NCBI GenBank assembly: GCA_963674805.2
Contig: CAXXNY010000021.1
Coordinates: 372,001 to 436,000, forward strand
DNA: 64,000 nt
Direction of reading: 5' to 3'
From: CALMFG01 sp963674805
Lineage (GTDB): Bacteria > Bacillota > Clostridia > Christensenellales > CALMFG01
Positions 36,343-45,327 of this stretch are shown piece after piece (position 1 is the first letter of the stretch; each line of letters starts with the position of its first letter). The notes under the pieces are model-generated. The model saw only the letters and a list, made by a program, of their open reading frames with translations. It was not told where the DNA came from and did not search any database. Position numbers and translations under genes: made by a program.

Positions 36343-37080
36343 TTATGCTCCTTCTTTCCGGGGGTCTGCAGTGACCCAGTTGTCATATAAAAACGGTACA
36401 AAGTCGTAGATGTTCGGGCTTAATGCATGCGCGATATCCTCGGTGGCTTCAAGCTGAACCAAACGGTTATATGTCACCGAATGGGTGAGCGCACTGCTGA
36501 GTTTTTTCTGATAGGTGCGGTACATTTTATCCACTACAAAGGCGCCTTCGCTCAAGCGCAGCTTCTTGCCCTGCGCGCGGATTTCATTGATGATTCCGCC
36601 GGCCGCAAGACCGTCCTCCAGCGCAAAATGTCCGGCGGTTCCGGCGCAGATAATCACTGCGTCCCCGCCGAGCGCCGCGAGCTTGGAGGCAACGGCGCGC
36701 ATATTGACGAATCCGCCCAAAAAAAGGCGCTTAGCGCTGTATCCGATATTGATCGCAGGTGAAGCATCCACGCTGTAGTAGACCAGCTCTTTCCCTTTAA
36801 TGCGCTTGGCCTGGTAATCCGCAATTGTGTCACCGGCATCAAATCCGACGATTTTTTTAAAATCTTCGGTTCCGCCCATCAGGATGCGGTCGTTATTTAA
36901 GGTTGCGATATAATCCGGTGCATTTAACGGATCGTTAACGGCCAAAACCCGCTTTAATCCGTTCGCAAACGCAAAAATCAGCGTTGAGGTTGCCCGTAAT
37001 ACGTCAACCACCACCACGTTTTTATCCCTGATGTCAACAGGGGAGATATTCTTATGAGATGAATAGATTTCAACCCGCAT
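36343..37080 (-). CDS. 2-phosphosulfolactate phosphatase-like protein (ComB family)
   Basis: The N-terminus VVVVDVLRATSTLIFAFANG is the ComB signature; GGTEDFKKIVGFDAGDT and IICAGTAGHFALEDGLAAGGII also fit. ComB makes sulfolactate in coenzyme M synthesis of archaea, but many bacteria without coenzyme M carry homologues. The usual kGxxivxTTtNGT segment reads KGKELVYYSVDASPAI here, so the substrate may differ. It is the first gene of a two-gene operon with pepF. Confidence 0.75.
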   Translation of the reverse strand: MRVEIYSSHKNISPVDIRDKNVVVVDVLRATSTLIFAFANGLKRVLAVNDPLNAPDYIATLNNDRILMGGTEDFKKIVGFDAGDTIADYQAKRIKGKELVYYSVDASPAINIGYSAKRLFLGGFVNMRAVASKLAALGGDAVIICAGTAGHFALEDGLAAGGIINEIRAQGKKLRLSEGAFVVDKMYRTYQKKLSSALTHSVTYNRLVQLEATEDIAHALSPNIYDFVPFLYDNWVTADPRKEGA

Positions 37081-37219
37081 GCGTTTCTCCGCTAACCGTT
37101 AATTTGCAGGTTTTATTATACATAGGTTTAGGCGAAAACACAATCAATAAACAAAGGGGAGCCGGGGAAGGGCAGGGAAACGCGCGGCGAATTGTTTTTT
37201 AAACTCAGCAAGAAAAAGT

Positions 37220-37248
37220 TTGATTTTCATTTAAGGGTTTGGTAAAAT
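37220..37248 (+). promoter_or_regulatory. promoter of the tRNA-Ser gene
   Basis: TTGATT (37220-37225), 17-base spacer, TAAAAT (37243-37248), ending 16 bases before the tRNA. Confidence 0.7.
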
Positions 37249-37264
37249 ACGGCGTAAGCCATAC

Positions 37265-37355
37265 GGAGAGATGACAGAGCTGGCCGATTGTGACGGTCTC
37301 GAAAACCGTTGTACCCTTCCGGGTACCGGGGGTTCAAATCCCCCTCTCTCCGCCA
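37265..37355 (+). tRNA. tRNA-Ser (anticodon CGA)
   Basis: Acceptor arms GGAGAGA and TCTCTCC pair. The anticodon loop is CTCGAAA between ACGGT and ACCGT, giving CGA (codon UCG). A long variable arm (GTACCC...GGGTAC) marks a type II tRNA. The T-arm is GGGGGTTCAAATCCCCC, and CCA is encoded at 37353-37355. Confidence 0.97.
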
Positions 37356-37363
37356 AATACCGA

Positions 37364-37388
37364 AGAGCCCTTGTATAAGGGCTTTTTT
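37364..37388 (+). terminator. terminator after tRNA-Ser
   Basis: AGCCCTT, loop GTAT, AAGGGCT, then TTTTT. Confidence 0.92.
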
Positions 37389-37624
37389 GATATCACAAAA
37401 TAATGGCCCTGTATAATACACATTACAGGGCCATAAAATTGATAGCTGAGAAATAGTAATTATAAAAGTTTCCGCCTAAATTTTTCTATAGTTTTTTTAT
37501 CGCTGCTGATTGTTTTAAAGGTCCAAATGGCGCCAAGAAAAGGAGGCTATTAATACTACGATTGCAATTGTTTTAACAACACCTTCGACGCGGGGCAATT
37601 GTGAAACAACGGTAATAACAACAA

Positions 37625-37801
37625 TTAAAAATAATCGAGATTATTCGGTCGCACTGTGTCACTTTTAATTTTCTGAGAATATAATTCAATTAATGCGTTT
37701 AGAACTTTCTTTTTTTCCTCAGCTGCTGGGTTTGTTTCAAGTTGCTGCTCCAACTTTTTAATTTCTTCTTCGCTCTGTTTAGCCTTTTGCGATCCAAACA
37801 T
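37625..37801 (-). CDS. small acidic/coiled-coil-like hypothetical protein
   Basis: A 58-residue protein with a helical, charged middle (KAKQSEEEIKKLEQQLETN, then AAEEKKKVLNALIELY) that looks like a coiled coil. AGGAGG lies 8 bases before the ATG, good support for translation. It lies alone in a roughly 700-base AT-rich gap between tRNA-Ser and the PIG-L-like gene. No family is recognised. Bases 37389-37624 and 37802-38150 hold no other feature I can support. Confidence 0.55.
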   Translation of the reverse strand: MFGSQKAKQSEEEIKKLEQQLETNPAAEEKKKVLNALIELYSQKIKSDTVRPNNLDYF

Positions 37802-38154
37802 AACCAAAACCTCCTAATTTTTACAGCTTATAAAATTATACTACTATAATGATATGAGCTTTGTAAATGTAAGTTAGTAAAAACGCATGTATGAAAGTCA
37901 TATTATTATATTGTTGAATTAAGAAAATAAAAGTGGGGTAGAGAACTATACAATTATGTTCTATCAAAAAGCGTCAGGGGATTGCTTACGTTGTGAAATG
38001 CGCTGAATCAACAGTATGCGAAAAATCATATAAAATATTGATTTTTTTAGAGTTTTTATTAAAAAATTCATGCGAATATCCAGATACGTAAAGGTAGTGA
38101 AAAACTGGATGTAGTGATATAATTTTTATAGTATAAGCAAGGGAGGCTGAAAAG

Positions 38155-38977
38155 ATGAACGTAGTTGATGTTGCCGAAGTCATAAAAGAATCGAATATTA
38201 TTGTCTTTGCTCCGCACTATGATGATTTTCCGCTGATGATGGCAGGATACATTTTTGAGCTCAAAAAGAGGGGATTGCTTGATTCCAAGCGTTTCACCAA
38301 TGTCAATGTTTTTTCCAGAACCAATTACCAATTGCGTGATATAGAGGGGAACAAAGACGTATCGCTTCCCCGCATCAAGTTTGCCGTGGGCATTCGTCTG
38401 CTTGAAGATTTAAGCTGTATGGACGAACTGCTTGGGGCGCATCAATATTCTTCCCGGCTGCTGGGCGAGTCTGATCTGTTCGATCCGCGGTAAAGAGGCG
38501 GCGGACAGTGAGATGGAGTTTCATCACGGCACCTATGAGGATTTGGATGCGGAAGACTATGCCATATTGGACCGGGTCACAGCTGCTGCTTCCGAATATC
38601 TGCATCTGACCGATACTGCCCTTGTGTTCCCGATTGGTTTTAAAGAACACTATGACCATTTTATTGTCCGGGAAGGTGTCCGGGAAAGCGATGAAAAAAG
38701 GCGGTTCTCTAAAAATTCTATTATCGCAGAAGAAAAGCCGTTGTCCGGATTAGCGAATGCGGCAGAGCTTGCGCGCATTGACAGTATTGTTGCCGAAGAC
38801 AATGTTGAGCCGAGACCATTTAAATATGACCCTGGCGAAATGGTGGACATCGTGTTCAGGCATTATACGAGCCAGGTTGAGCCGGTTTACAGCAAGGGGA
38901 TTATTGACAGAGCCGCGGTGCTGCAAGAACATTATCAGACGGATTTTCCGCTTGATTGCATTTATGCACCCAAATAG
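38155..38977 (+). pseudogene. frameshifted PIG-L-like (LmbE) deacetylase
   Basis: Two reading frames together make one PIG-L-like protein. The first (38155-38493) carries the metal-binding start APHYDDFPLMMAG, a variant of the family's AHPDDE site. The second, entering near 38485, carries the later PIGFKEHYDHFIVREGV and the C-terminus to 38977. Frame 1 ends at TAA in GATCCGCGGTAAAGAGG, where a single-base shift continues as RGKEAADSEMEF. No homopolymer is present, so this is a genuine mutation or a sequence error. The family removes acetyl groups from GlcNAc-type sugars. GGGAGG precedes the ATG. Confidence 0.7.
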
Positions 38978-39212
38978 AAAAGGGGGTTAAGCGGCAGCCT
39001 TCTATAATAGGAAGCGTTGAAACGCCGCCGCATTGCATATATTATAAATGCCGCATGATTGTTCATATAATATTTGCGAAGGATATTGTTGACATAAACA
39101 CACCTTGTGCTATAATGAGCAGGATTATAAATAAAATAAGATGATCGCAATTAAATAAACTTTTTATATATACACATTTTGTCTACATAGAAGTTTTCAT
39201 ATGTCAATGGGC

Positions 39213-39232
39213 GGGAAGAACGTCTTCTTCCC
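39213..39232 (+). other. hairpin in the DEAD-helicase leader
   Basis: GGGAAGA and TCTTCCC arms around ACGTCT, with no T-run after it. It lies about 130 bases upstream of the helicase start, in a 380-base gap (38978-39360) that is AT-rich and otherwise without genes. Confidence 0.4.
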
Positions 39233-39255
39233 TTATGATTCTCATTCTAAATATC

Positions 39256-39290
39256 TCAAAAACAATTTGAATATTTCTCAAACAGTTTGA
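39256..39290 (+). repeat. two tandem dyads upstream of the DEAD-box helicase gene
   Basis: TCAAAAACAATTTGA (39256-39270) and TCAAACAGTTTGA (39278-39290), each an inverted repeat with TCAAA/TTTGA arms, centre-to-centre 21 bases apart, two helical turns. Confidence 0.6.
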
Positions 39291-39360
39291 TATGGGTGCA
39301 TGATTAACATATTTCGATGACATTTTTTGATTGCACGCATTAAAACGTTAAGGAGAAAGA

Positions 39361-40961
39361 ATGAAACAAAAAGGATTTGACGAACTCGGTTTATCTCCAG
39401 AGGCTTATTCGGCGATAAACAAAATGGGGTATAAAACCCCCCAACTAAGATTCAGGAGAAAGCGATTCCGCTGATTTTAGCGGGGAACGATGTAATCGGA
39501 CAGTCCCAGACCGGGACGGGTAAGACGATGGCGTTTGGCTTGCCGGCGGTGGATATCGTGAATGTGAACCAAAAAGCAGTACAGGTATTGGTGCTGTGCC
39601 CGACGCGTGAACTTGCGCTCCAGGCGGCAGGTGAAATTGCAAAGGCGGCGGCGTTTAAACACGGACTGAATGTGGTTCCTGTGTTTGGCGGCGCATCAAT
39701 TGATACGCAGATCAAGGCGCTGAAAAAAGGCGCCCAAATCGTCATCGGCACGCCGGGAAGAGTCATGGACCATATGCGGCGCAGGACATTAAAGCTGGGC
39801 GCACTGAAACTGGCAGTGCTTGACGAAGCGGATGAGATGCTGAACATGGGTTTTCGCCATGACATGGAAACGATTCTGAGCGATGCGCCAAAAGACAGGA
39901 CTACCGTTCTGTTTTCGGCCACCATGTCAAAAGAAATCATGCAGCTGACGAAGAGATTTCAAAACGACGCGACATTGATCCAATCGGGCGACCGAAACTT
40001 AACGGTTGACCTTATCGACCAATGGCACTGCGTAGTGGATAAGAATAAAAAAACGGATGCGGTAGCCAGGCTGCTGGCGGTGCATCAGCCTAAAATGGCT
40101 TTGGTGTTCTGCAATACAAAACGTATGGTGGATACACTGGCCGGCCGCTTGAAGAAACAGCACATATCGACAGCCGCATTGCATGGGGATATGGATCAGC
40201 ATGCACGGAATCGCGTCATGAAAGCGTATCGTGATGAACGCGTTTCTGTTTTAATAGCGACGGATGTTGCGGCGAGAGGCATTGACGTTGACGGGGTTGA
40301 AATGGTGATTAACTATGATATCCCTAAGGATATCGAGTATTATGTACATCGCATCGGCCGGACAGGCAGAGCGGGACGTTCAGGTAAAGCGGTAACGCTG
40401 GTCGCCGGACATGCGCAGCGAAGTGAAATTAAACAATTAGAGCGGTATATAAAAGCAAATATCCCATTCAGGAAACTGCCGGCGAAAGAGATTGCGGAGC
40501 GCAATCAGAACAATAAAATCGCTGACCTTATTAAAACCGAAATGGCGAAGAAAACGCATGATAAGAGTTCAGCGATTGTGCAAAGCCTGATGGATGAAGG
40601 TTTTGACGCAAAGGATATTGCTTCCGCAGTACTGAACTTGATGACGACAGACGGCATAATGGCTGAAGGCGACCATACCCCTAAAAAAACGTATGGCAAT
40701 ACCGGGGCGCAAAGCGGGATGGTACGGTTCTTTATTAATTTAGGCAAAAAAGATCAGATTGCCGCGCGTGATATCGTTGGCTGTATCGCTGGTGAAGCGA
40801 AAATCAACGGTTCGGAAATCGGCAAAATCGATATCTTTGAGAAGTTCTCATTTGTCGAAGTGCCTGAAGACCATGCCGGGACCGTGCAGGATACCTTGTG
40901 TGGTGTGATGATGAAGGGGCGGCAGATGAATATTGAACCCGCGGTTGGACGTAGTAATTGA
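39361..40961 (+). pseudogene. DEAD-box RNA helicase with DbpA-type RNA-binding domain, frameshifted at a poly-C run
   Basis: AAGGAG precedes the ATG at 39361, which reads MKQKGFDELGLSPEAYSAIN, the standard Q-motif lead-in. At the CCCCCC run (39438-39443) the frame is lost. One added C would give GYKTPPTKIQEKAIP and continue into SQTGTGKT (motif I), LDEADEML (II), FSATM (III) and HRIGRTGRAGRSG (VI). A DbpA RNA-binding domain ends the chain. It would be a cold-shock or ribosome-assembly helicase. A shorter product could start at 39528 but would lack motif I. The run may be a sequencing error or a variable site. Confidence 0.85.
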
Positions 40962-41029
40962 CAGCGCTCTGTCAATTAGATCATGGCAAAGATATCTATG
41001 CGCTTGCGTATAACTGATACATTTTAATC

Positions 41030-41060
41030 GAAAAAAAGTCCGGAGTTCCGGGCTTTTTTG
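41030..41060. terminator. bidirectional terminator after the helicase gene
   Basis: AGTCCGG and CCGGGCT arms around AGTT with one G-T pair; A-run left and T-run right. Confidence 0.85.
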
Positions 41061-41097
41061 ATATCGTCATTTTGGGGAAGAAAATATGCAACAATGG

Positions 41098-41859
41098 TTA
41101 TTGAAACACGTAACCGGTCATCGACATATAGCCCATCATCACTTGCTCATTAAACACTTCTGCTGAATCATCCTCGCGTGCGGCACCCAATGCATATAAC
41201 AGCGGATCGAAGTGATCGGTTGTTGGGACAGAAAGCCGGGCGGCTTCACCTGTGTCACGATAACGGATTACCGCATCAAAGTTTTTGTTTAGAATATTGT
41301 CTTTGATATAGGCGTCGAATCTGACGCATTCCGGATGTCCGGAATCCATATCAAAACGCACCATTCTAAGATTATGCACGATGTTCCCGCTGGCAATAAT
41401 CAGCACACCTTCATCCCGTAAAAAAGATAAGGACTGCCCGATTTTAAAATGCGCTTCGGGTTCTAAATCGCGGTTGACGCTGAGCTGAACAACCGGGATA
41501 TCTCTTTTTGGGTACATATGATTGAGCACTGACCAGGCACCGTGATCGATGCCCCAGTCATTGTTGATCGAAACTTCGCCGCTTAGCGCGGTTAAAATCT
41601 TTTCTGTCAGCGCTTTATCACCGCTGACCTGATAACCAACGCGATAAAGGGCCTCTGGGAAGCCGTACATATCATTGATAATCTCCGGTTTCTCAGCGTC
41701 TTGGATAAAGCTGCCGCGGGTGAACCAGTGTGCGGATATCATCAGGATGCTTTTTGGGCGAATGCTGCGGCCCAGCCTGACCCATTCGCGCGTATAAGCG
41801 TTATCTTCGATTGCGTTCATAGGGGAGCCGTGCCCGACAAATATGACAGGAAGCTTCAT
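41098..41859 (-). CDS. 4,5-DOPA extradiol dioxygenase-like protein (YgiD/LigB family)
   Basis: A 253-residue protein with FVGHGSPMNAIEDN at the start, ISAHWFTRG, NNDWGIDHGAWSVL, ASGNIVHNLR and TDHFDPLLYALGA. These carry the conserved His ligands of the class III extradiol ring-cleaving group. E. coli YgiD uses DOPA in vitro, but the natural substrate is uncertain, and an oxygen-using enzyme is a curiosity beside anaerobic genes. The ATG at 41859 follows AGAGGAA. Confidence 0.88.
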   Translation of the reverse strand: MKLPVIFVGHGSPMNAIEDNAYTREWVRLGRSIRPKSILMISAHWFTRGSFIQDAEKPEIINDMYGFPEALYRVGYQVSGDKALTEKILTALSGEVSINNDWGIDHGAWSVLNHMYPKRDIPVVQLSVNRDLEPEAHFKIGQSLSFLRDEGVLIIASGNIVHNLRMVRFDMDSGHPECVRFDAYIKDNILNKNFDAVIRYRDTGEAARLSVPTTDHFDPLLYALGAAREDDSAEVFNEQVMMGYMSMTGYVFQ

Positions 41860-42037
41860 ATACAATTCCTCTGTGTTTAAGACGTGTATTGATATACCGG
41901 TAATTGGCGCTCTGATCCGGGTTGGTACCAATATTGTATATCATATCAAAAAAAGCAGGTTATCTCAATCAATCCGGTAAAGACCTAATACAGGCAGAAC
42001 CAACAAAAAGAACAACAATGACAGATGCGAAATCTTT

Positions 42038-42067
42038 TTGACAACCTATAGGGCACTTTGCTAAAAT
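42038..42067 (+). promoter_or_regulatory. promoter for the GtrII-like gene
   Basis: TTGACA (42038-42043), 18-base spacer, TAAAAT (42062-42067). Confidence 0.7.
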
Positions 42068-42112
42068 GTTTTAGGCAATATCAAGTGATTTGATAACAAA
42101 AAAGGAGACATT

Positions 42113-43678
42113 ATGTCGGATAAGCAAACGACCTTTTTGGGATTTATTAAACAGAATCGGTATTTATTATTGATTATTCTTTTTGTGATTATGATTACGT
42201 ATGGCTATTCATTGGTCACAGCCGATGATTTGTCTATTGATGAGGAATCTTTTTTTAGATCTTCAACAATGGCGCATGCAACCTTACAAGCAACCGCAGG
42301 GCGTTACGGAATATCCGGAATCAACCTTTTAATGCTGCCGCGATATGATAGTCTTCCGTTCTTTAACCTGCTGATGGCTTTAAGTTTTATATCACTTTCA
42401 GCATTATTGCTTAGTTATTTTTCGAGCCGAATATTAACAGCCGTTAAAATTCCTTTAATCGCATATGTTTTTCTATCTGTAGTCACTATTACATTTCCTT
42501 CCGGGCTTGATGCGCTTAACTTTACTTCTATGAATATCCAAGCTGCAATAGCAATCAATTTATCGCTAGTTGGCAACTATTATATTACGCGTTGGGTCTT
42601 TGAAAAGAAAGGCATCGGATTAGCACTTCTCGGGATGTTTATGTCCTGGCTTGCAGTATCGGTTTATCAGAGCTTTAGCGGTGTGCATATTGCTTTTGTG
42701 GTTATGTTTACATATCTTTATCTGCTTAATCGGGCGCTCAAGGGACAGCCAGTTCCGTTCAGAGAAATTATAGTGATTCTCATTAAGCAAATTGCCGCGT
42801 TTTTAATCACGATGGGCATTTATTATGCTGTCAATTATATTGTAAAGGCAGCAGCCGGATTGGTATCAAACGGGTATACTGAATCATTGATGCAAATGCA
42901 ATCATTACGGCAGATTCTATTTAATGTATGGTATAACTTCAAGATAAATTTCTTTTCAGACCGTATCCCGGGTGCAGGAAATATTAAATATTTGGTTCTG
43001 GCGTTTCTCCTAAGCCAAATTTCGCTTTGCTTTTATCCCGGGGCTAAAAACAAAGGGTGGATTGTTATATTAGCAGTCTTGCTGGTATTTTCGCCCTTTG
43101 CATTAACAGTCATCAGAGCCGGCATCATGTTGCGTGCGCTGACAGCGTTTCCGATTATGCTCGGTTTCTGCGGATTCTTTACGATCCTTGTCATTTCGCT
43201 TTGGATGGAAAAGGTTTCGAATACAGCAGTAAAGAGAGCGGTTATGGCATCTGTAATTGTATTGACCGTATGGATGAACTACAGCTATATTTATAACGTC
43301 AACCTCAGCAGTTATGCCAGTCATGTGCGTTATATTCGTGATGAAAATCTGGCACGTATGATTGGTGATGATGTTATTGAGCTTACGGGTAATGATGCAC
43401 CAGAAAAACCGGTAATATTAATCGGTAAATATCAAATTAAAGAGATGGAAAGCGACTTGTCGAGATTATCCGGCGGTTCCCAGTTTAATTATGATGTTGA
43501 GTATTTCAGAGGTATTTATCTGATGAACTATATCGGATATAAATTTACTGCACCGACTCAGGCAGAATATGATGCGAACAAGTCGAAAGCTGAAGAAATG
43601 CCTGCTTGGCCTGCGGCTGGTAGCGTTGTGGAATATGACGATGCGATAGTAGTGAAACTCTCTGACATCACGGAATAA
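42113..43678 (+). CDS. GtrII-like glucosyltransferase-domain membrane protein
   Basis: A 521-residue protein with about ten hydrophobic segments. Early TADDLSIDEES and ATAGRYGISGINLLMLPR resemble the acidic and Arg-rich external loops of the GtrII family. A large extracytoplasmic C-terminal domain (from about residue 400) follows. Such enzymes move glucose from a lipid carrier onto surface polymers. AAAGGAGA lies 8 bases before the ATG. Its AT-rich base composition differs from neighbours, which suggests transfer. The 330-base gap downstream leads to the agr-like promoter. Confidence 0.75.
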   Translation: MSDKQTTFLGFIKQNRYLLLIILFVIMITYGYSLVTADDLSIDEESFFRSSTMAHATLQATAGRYGISGINLLMLPRYDSLPFFNLLMALSFISLSALLLSYFSSRILTAVKIPLIAYVFLSVVTITFPSGLDALNFTSMNIQAAIAINLSLVGNYYITRWVFEKKGIGLALLGMFMSWLAVSVYQSFSGVHIAFVVMFTYLYLLNRALKGQPVPFREIIVILIKQIAAFLITMGIYYAVNYIVKAAAGLVSNGYTESLMQMQSLRQILFNVWYNFKINFFSDRIPGAGNIKYLVLAFLLSQISLCFYPGAKNKGWIVILAVLLVFSPFALTVIRAGIMLRALTAFPIMLGFCGFFTILVISLWMEKVSNTAVKRAVMASVIVLTVWMNYSYIYNVNLSSYASHVRYIRDENLARMIGDDVIELTGNDAPEKPVILIGKYQIKEMESDLSRLSGGSQFNYDVEYFRGIYLMNYIGYKFTAPTQAEYDANKSKAEEMPAWPAAGSVVEYDDAIVVKLSDITE

Positions 43679-43837
43679 GCGGTACGTGGGGAATATGCGT
43701 TTTTATGCAGTTTTTTACATTAAAACATTAAAAGAAGCGTTATTTGGCCTGAATACAACCAAAATGCACGCAGGTTGTATAAAGTTGTATTATTACTGCC
43801 CGAAAAACAACAAATTGGGACTCTTGGTCAAAAATTA

Positions 43838-43866
43838 TTGTACAACTTGTTAAATTATGATACAAT
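43838..43866 (+). promoter_or_regulatory. promoter of the agr-like operon
   Basis: TTGTAC (43838-43843), 17-base spacer, TACAAT (43861-43866) with an extended TGA before the -10. Upstream, TTGTAT occurs twice spaced by AAAG at about 43770-43786, a possible activator site. Confidence 0.65.
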
Positions 43867-44009
43867 CGAACCGATATTTATACTATATTGTGGAAGTTTT
43901 ATTTAATATAAAACAGCGGTTGTGAGGGGCGATCGTATCCCAAAATAGTATTTTTCATTCTGTTTAACCCGGCTGAATAAACGAAGTCTTCATAAGGGGG
44001 AGTAGACCA

Positions 44010-44528
44010 TTGTTAAATTCAACGCTGCTTGAGTTTATACTCAGAGGGATACCGGAAGGGTTTCTGTTTATTTTTGCTGGCTATACTTTTTCCAAAACAA
44101 AAGTAGATGTAAGGAAATATCTGCTGGCTGGTGCGTTGTTAAGTGTTATTGGGTATGCGATCCGGTTATTGCCGATAAATTTTGGGATTCATTCTGTACT
44201 GGTACTGATTACTTGCGTTATCCTGTTGAATGCCGTCAGTAAAATCCCTTTAATCAAAGCCATTTCATCAACACTGGTGATGATGATTATCGGATTTGCG
44301 GCAGAGATTGTTAACGGAGTATTAGTCGCACTAATCAGGGGTTTTCGGTTCATGGATATTCTTAGGGATTTTGAACTGATAAACATTGATTTTGCAAATC
44401 CGACGCAGAAGGTGCTTTACGGATTGCCGTCTATGGCGCTGATGTGGCTGATTGTGTTGATATTCTACTTTGTATATAAAAAGAGAGATAAACTAATCAA
44501 TGCATCTGATAGAGAAACTATCGAATAA
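44010..44528 (+). CDS. small multi-pass membrane protein, first gene of the agr-like operon
   Basis: A 172-residue protein with about five membrane segments and a basic C-terminus (YKKRDKLINASDRE). No catalytic motif is seen. It resembles the sensor half of an AgrC-like receptor with no kinase attached, but the family is not certain. The TTG start follows AGGGGGAG at about 8 bases. It overlaps agrB by 29 bases, so the two are translationally linked. Its role, for example receptor, chaperone or exporter, is open. Confidence 0.6.
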   Translation: MLNSTLLEFILRGIPEGFLFIFAGYTFSKTKVDVRKYLLAGALLSVIGYAIRLLPINFGIHSVLVLITCVILLNAVSKIPLIKAISSTLVMMIIGFAAEIVNGVLVALIRGFRFMDILRDFELINIDFANPTQKVLYGLPSMALMWLIVLIFYFVYKKRDKLINASDRETIE

Positions 44529-45150
44529 TTTTGCAAAAAAAATATCGACAGAACTGAACTATGACAATGAAAAGCAGGAAGTGATTGCATACGGTACACA
44601 TGCGCTTCTGCAAATGCTTTTTTCAATCCTGCTGGTTGTGATATTCGGATTGATATTCGGAGTGCTGGTTGAGGCACTGATTGTATCCTTTTCGACCAGC
44701 ATATTAAGAAAATATTCGGGCGGCGTACATGCCACCAGCCCGGCGATTTGCTTAATCATCGGAACAGTCGCATGTATCGGATTTGGGCTTTTATCCCGCG
44801 TTGCGCTGTTGAATCAGCTGTATTTTGCGGTTGCGTTTTTGGCCGTTGTCTATATATTAGGATTTGTCGTCTTTTCACGGTTAGCGCCGGTGGAGAGTCC
44901 GAACAAACCAATATCGGACAGAAGAAAAGTAAAGATGAAAAAAGGCTCTTTGATTCTGCTGGGCATTTACTGCCTGATCGCTGCCGGTTTAATCACCGGA
45001 TATGTACTGTCAGGCAATACAGACTTTCTGGCTTATGCGTTTTGCCTGAATATCGGGGCACTGTGGCAGGTATTCACATTAACCAAGGCTGGCGAAGTTA
45101 TTCTCGGCGGGATTGACCGGGCATTAAATAAGTTTTTAAAGTTTATATAA
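44500..45150 (+). CDS. agrB: AgrB-type peptide-processing membrane protease
   Basis: AgrB is a membrane cysteine endopeptidase that trims the C-terminus of AgrD and closes the thiolactone ring. The 216-residue chain has the family block RKYSGGVHATSPAIC, giving the catalytic His77 and Cys84. About five to six membrane segments follow, with a basic RRKVKMKK loop. It overlaps the preceding gene, and 19 bases separate it from the pro-peptide gene. AgrB and the peptide together are the usual signalling half of an agr system. Confidence 0.93.
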   Translation: MHLIEKLSNNFAKKISTELNYDNEKQEVIAYGTHALLQMLFSILLVVIFGLIFGVLVEALIVSFSTSILRKYSGGVHATSPAICLIIGTVACIGFGLLSRVALLNQLYFAVAFLAVVYILGFVVFSRLAPVESPNKPISDRRKVKMKKGSLILLGIYCLIAAGLITGYVLSGNTDFLAYAFCLNIGALWQVFTLTKAGEVILGGIDRALNKFLKFI

Positions 45151-45169
45151 TAAGAAGGAGGTGACCTTA

Positions 45170-45295
45170 ATGAAAAGGTTTCTTATGGCTTCAGCTGCAA
45201 CGTTAACAACCGTTATTGCAGCACTCATGGCGACATCTGCATGTTGGTGGTGGTTCTACCAACCTGAAGAGCCGAAGTCACTCAAGGTTGACTAA
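45170..45295 (+). CDS. agrD: AgrD-like cyclic lactone autoinducer pro-peptide
   Basis: Forty-one residues. A basic start (MKRF) leads into an amphipathic, hydrophobic leader. The core SACWWWFY follows, and the charged tail is QPEEPKSLKVD. The PEEPKSL recognition tail and the Cys are hallmarks of AgrD. By analogy with clostridial AgrD peptides the ring would be Cys25-Trp-Trp-Trp-Phe29, closed as a thiolactone by AgrB. The exact N-terminal trim is unknown. AAGGAGG lies 8 bases before the ATG. It is directly downstream of agrB. Confidence 0.92.
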   Translation: MKRFLMASAATLTTVIAALMATSACWWWFYQPEEPKSLKVD

Positions 45296-45327
45296 TGGTT
45301 TTTTAGAACATGCAAGCGCAGGGAAAC

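Noticed and set aside
37515..37640. A minus-strand frame with a membrane-like sequence (IAIVVLIASFSWRH).
   Set aside because: There is no start codon with a ribosome site, and the frame begins just after a stop; it may be a gene relic.
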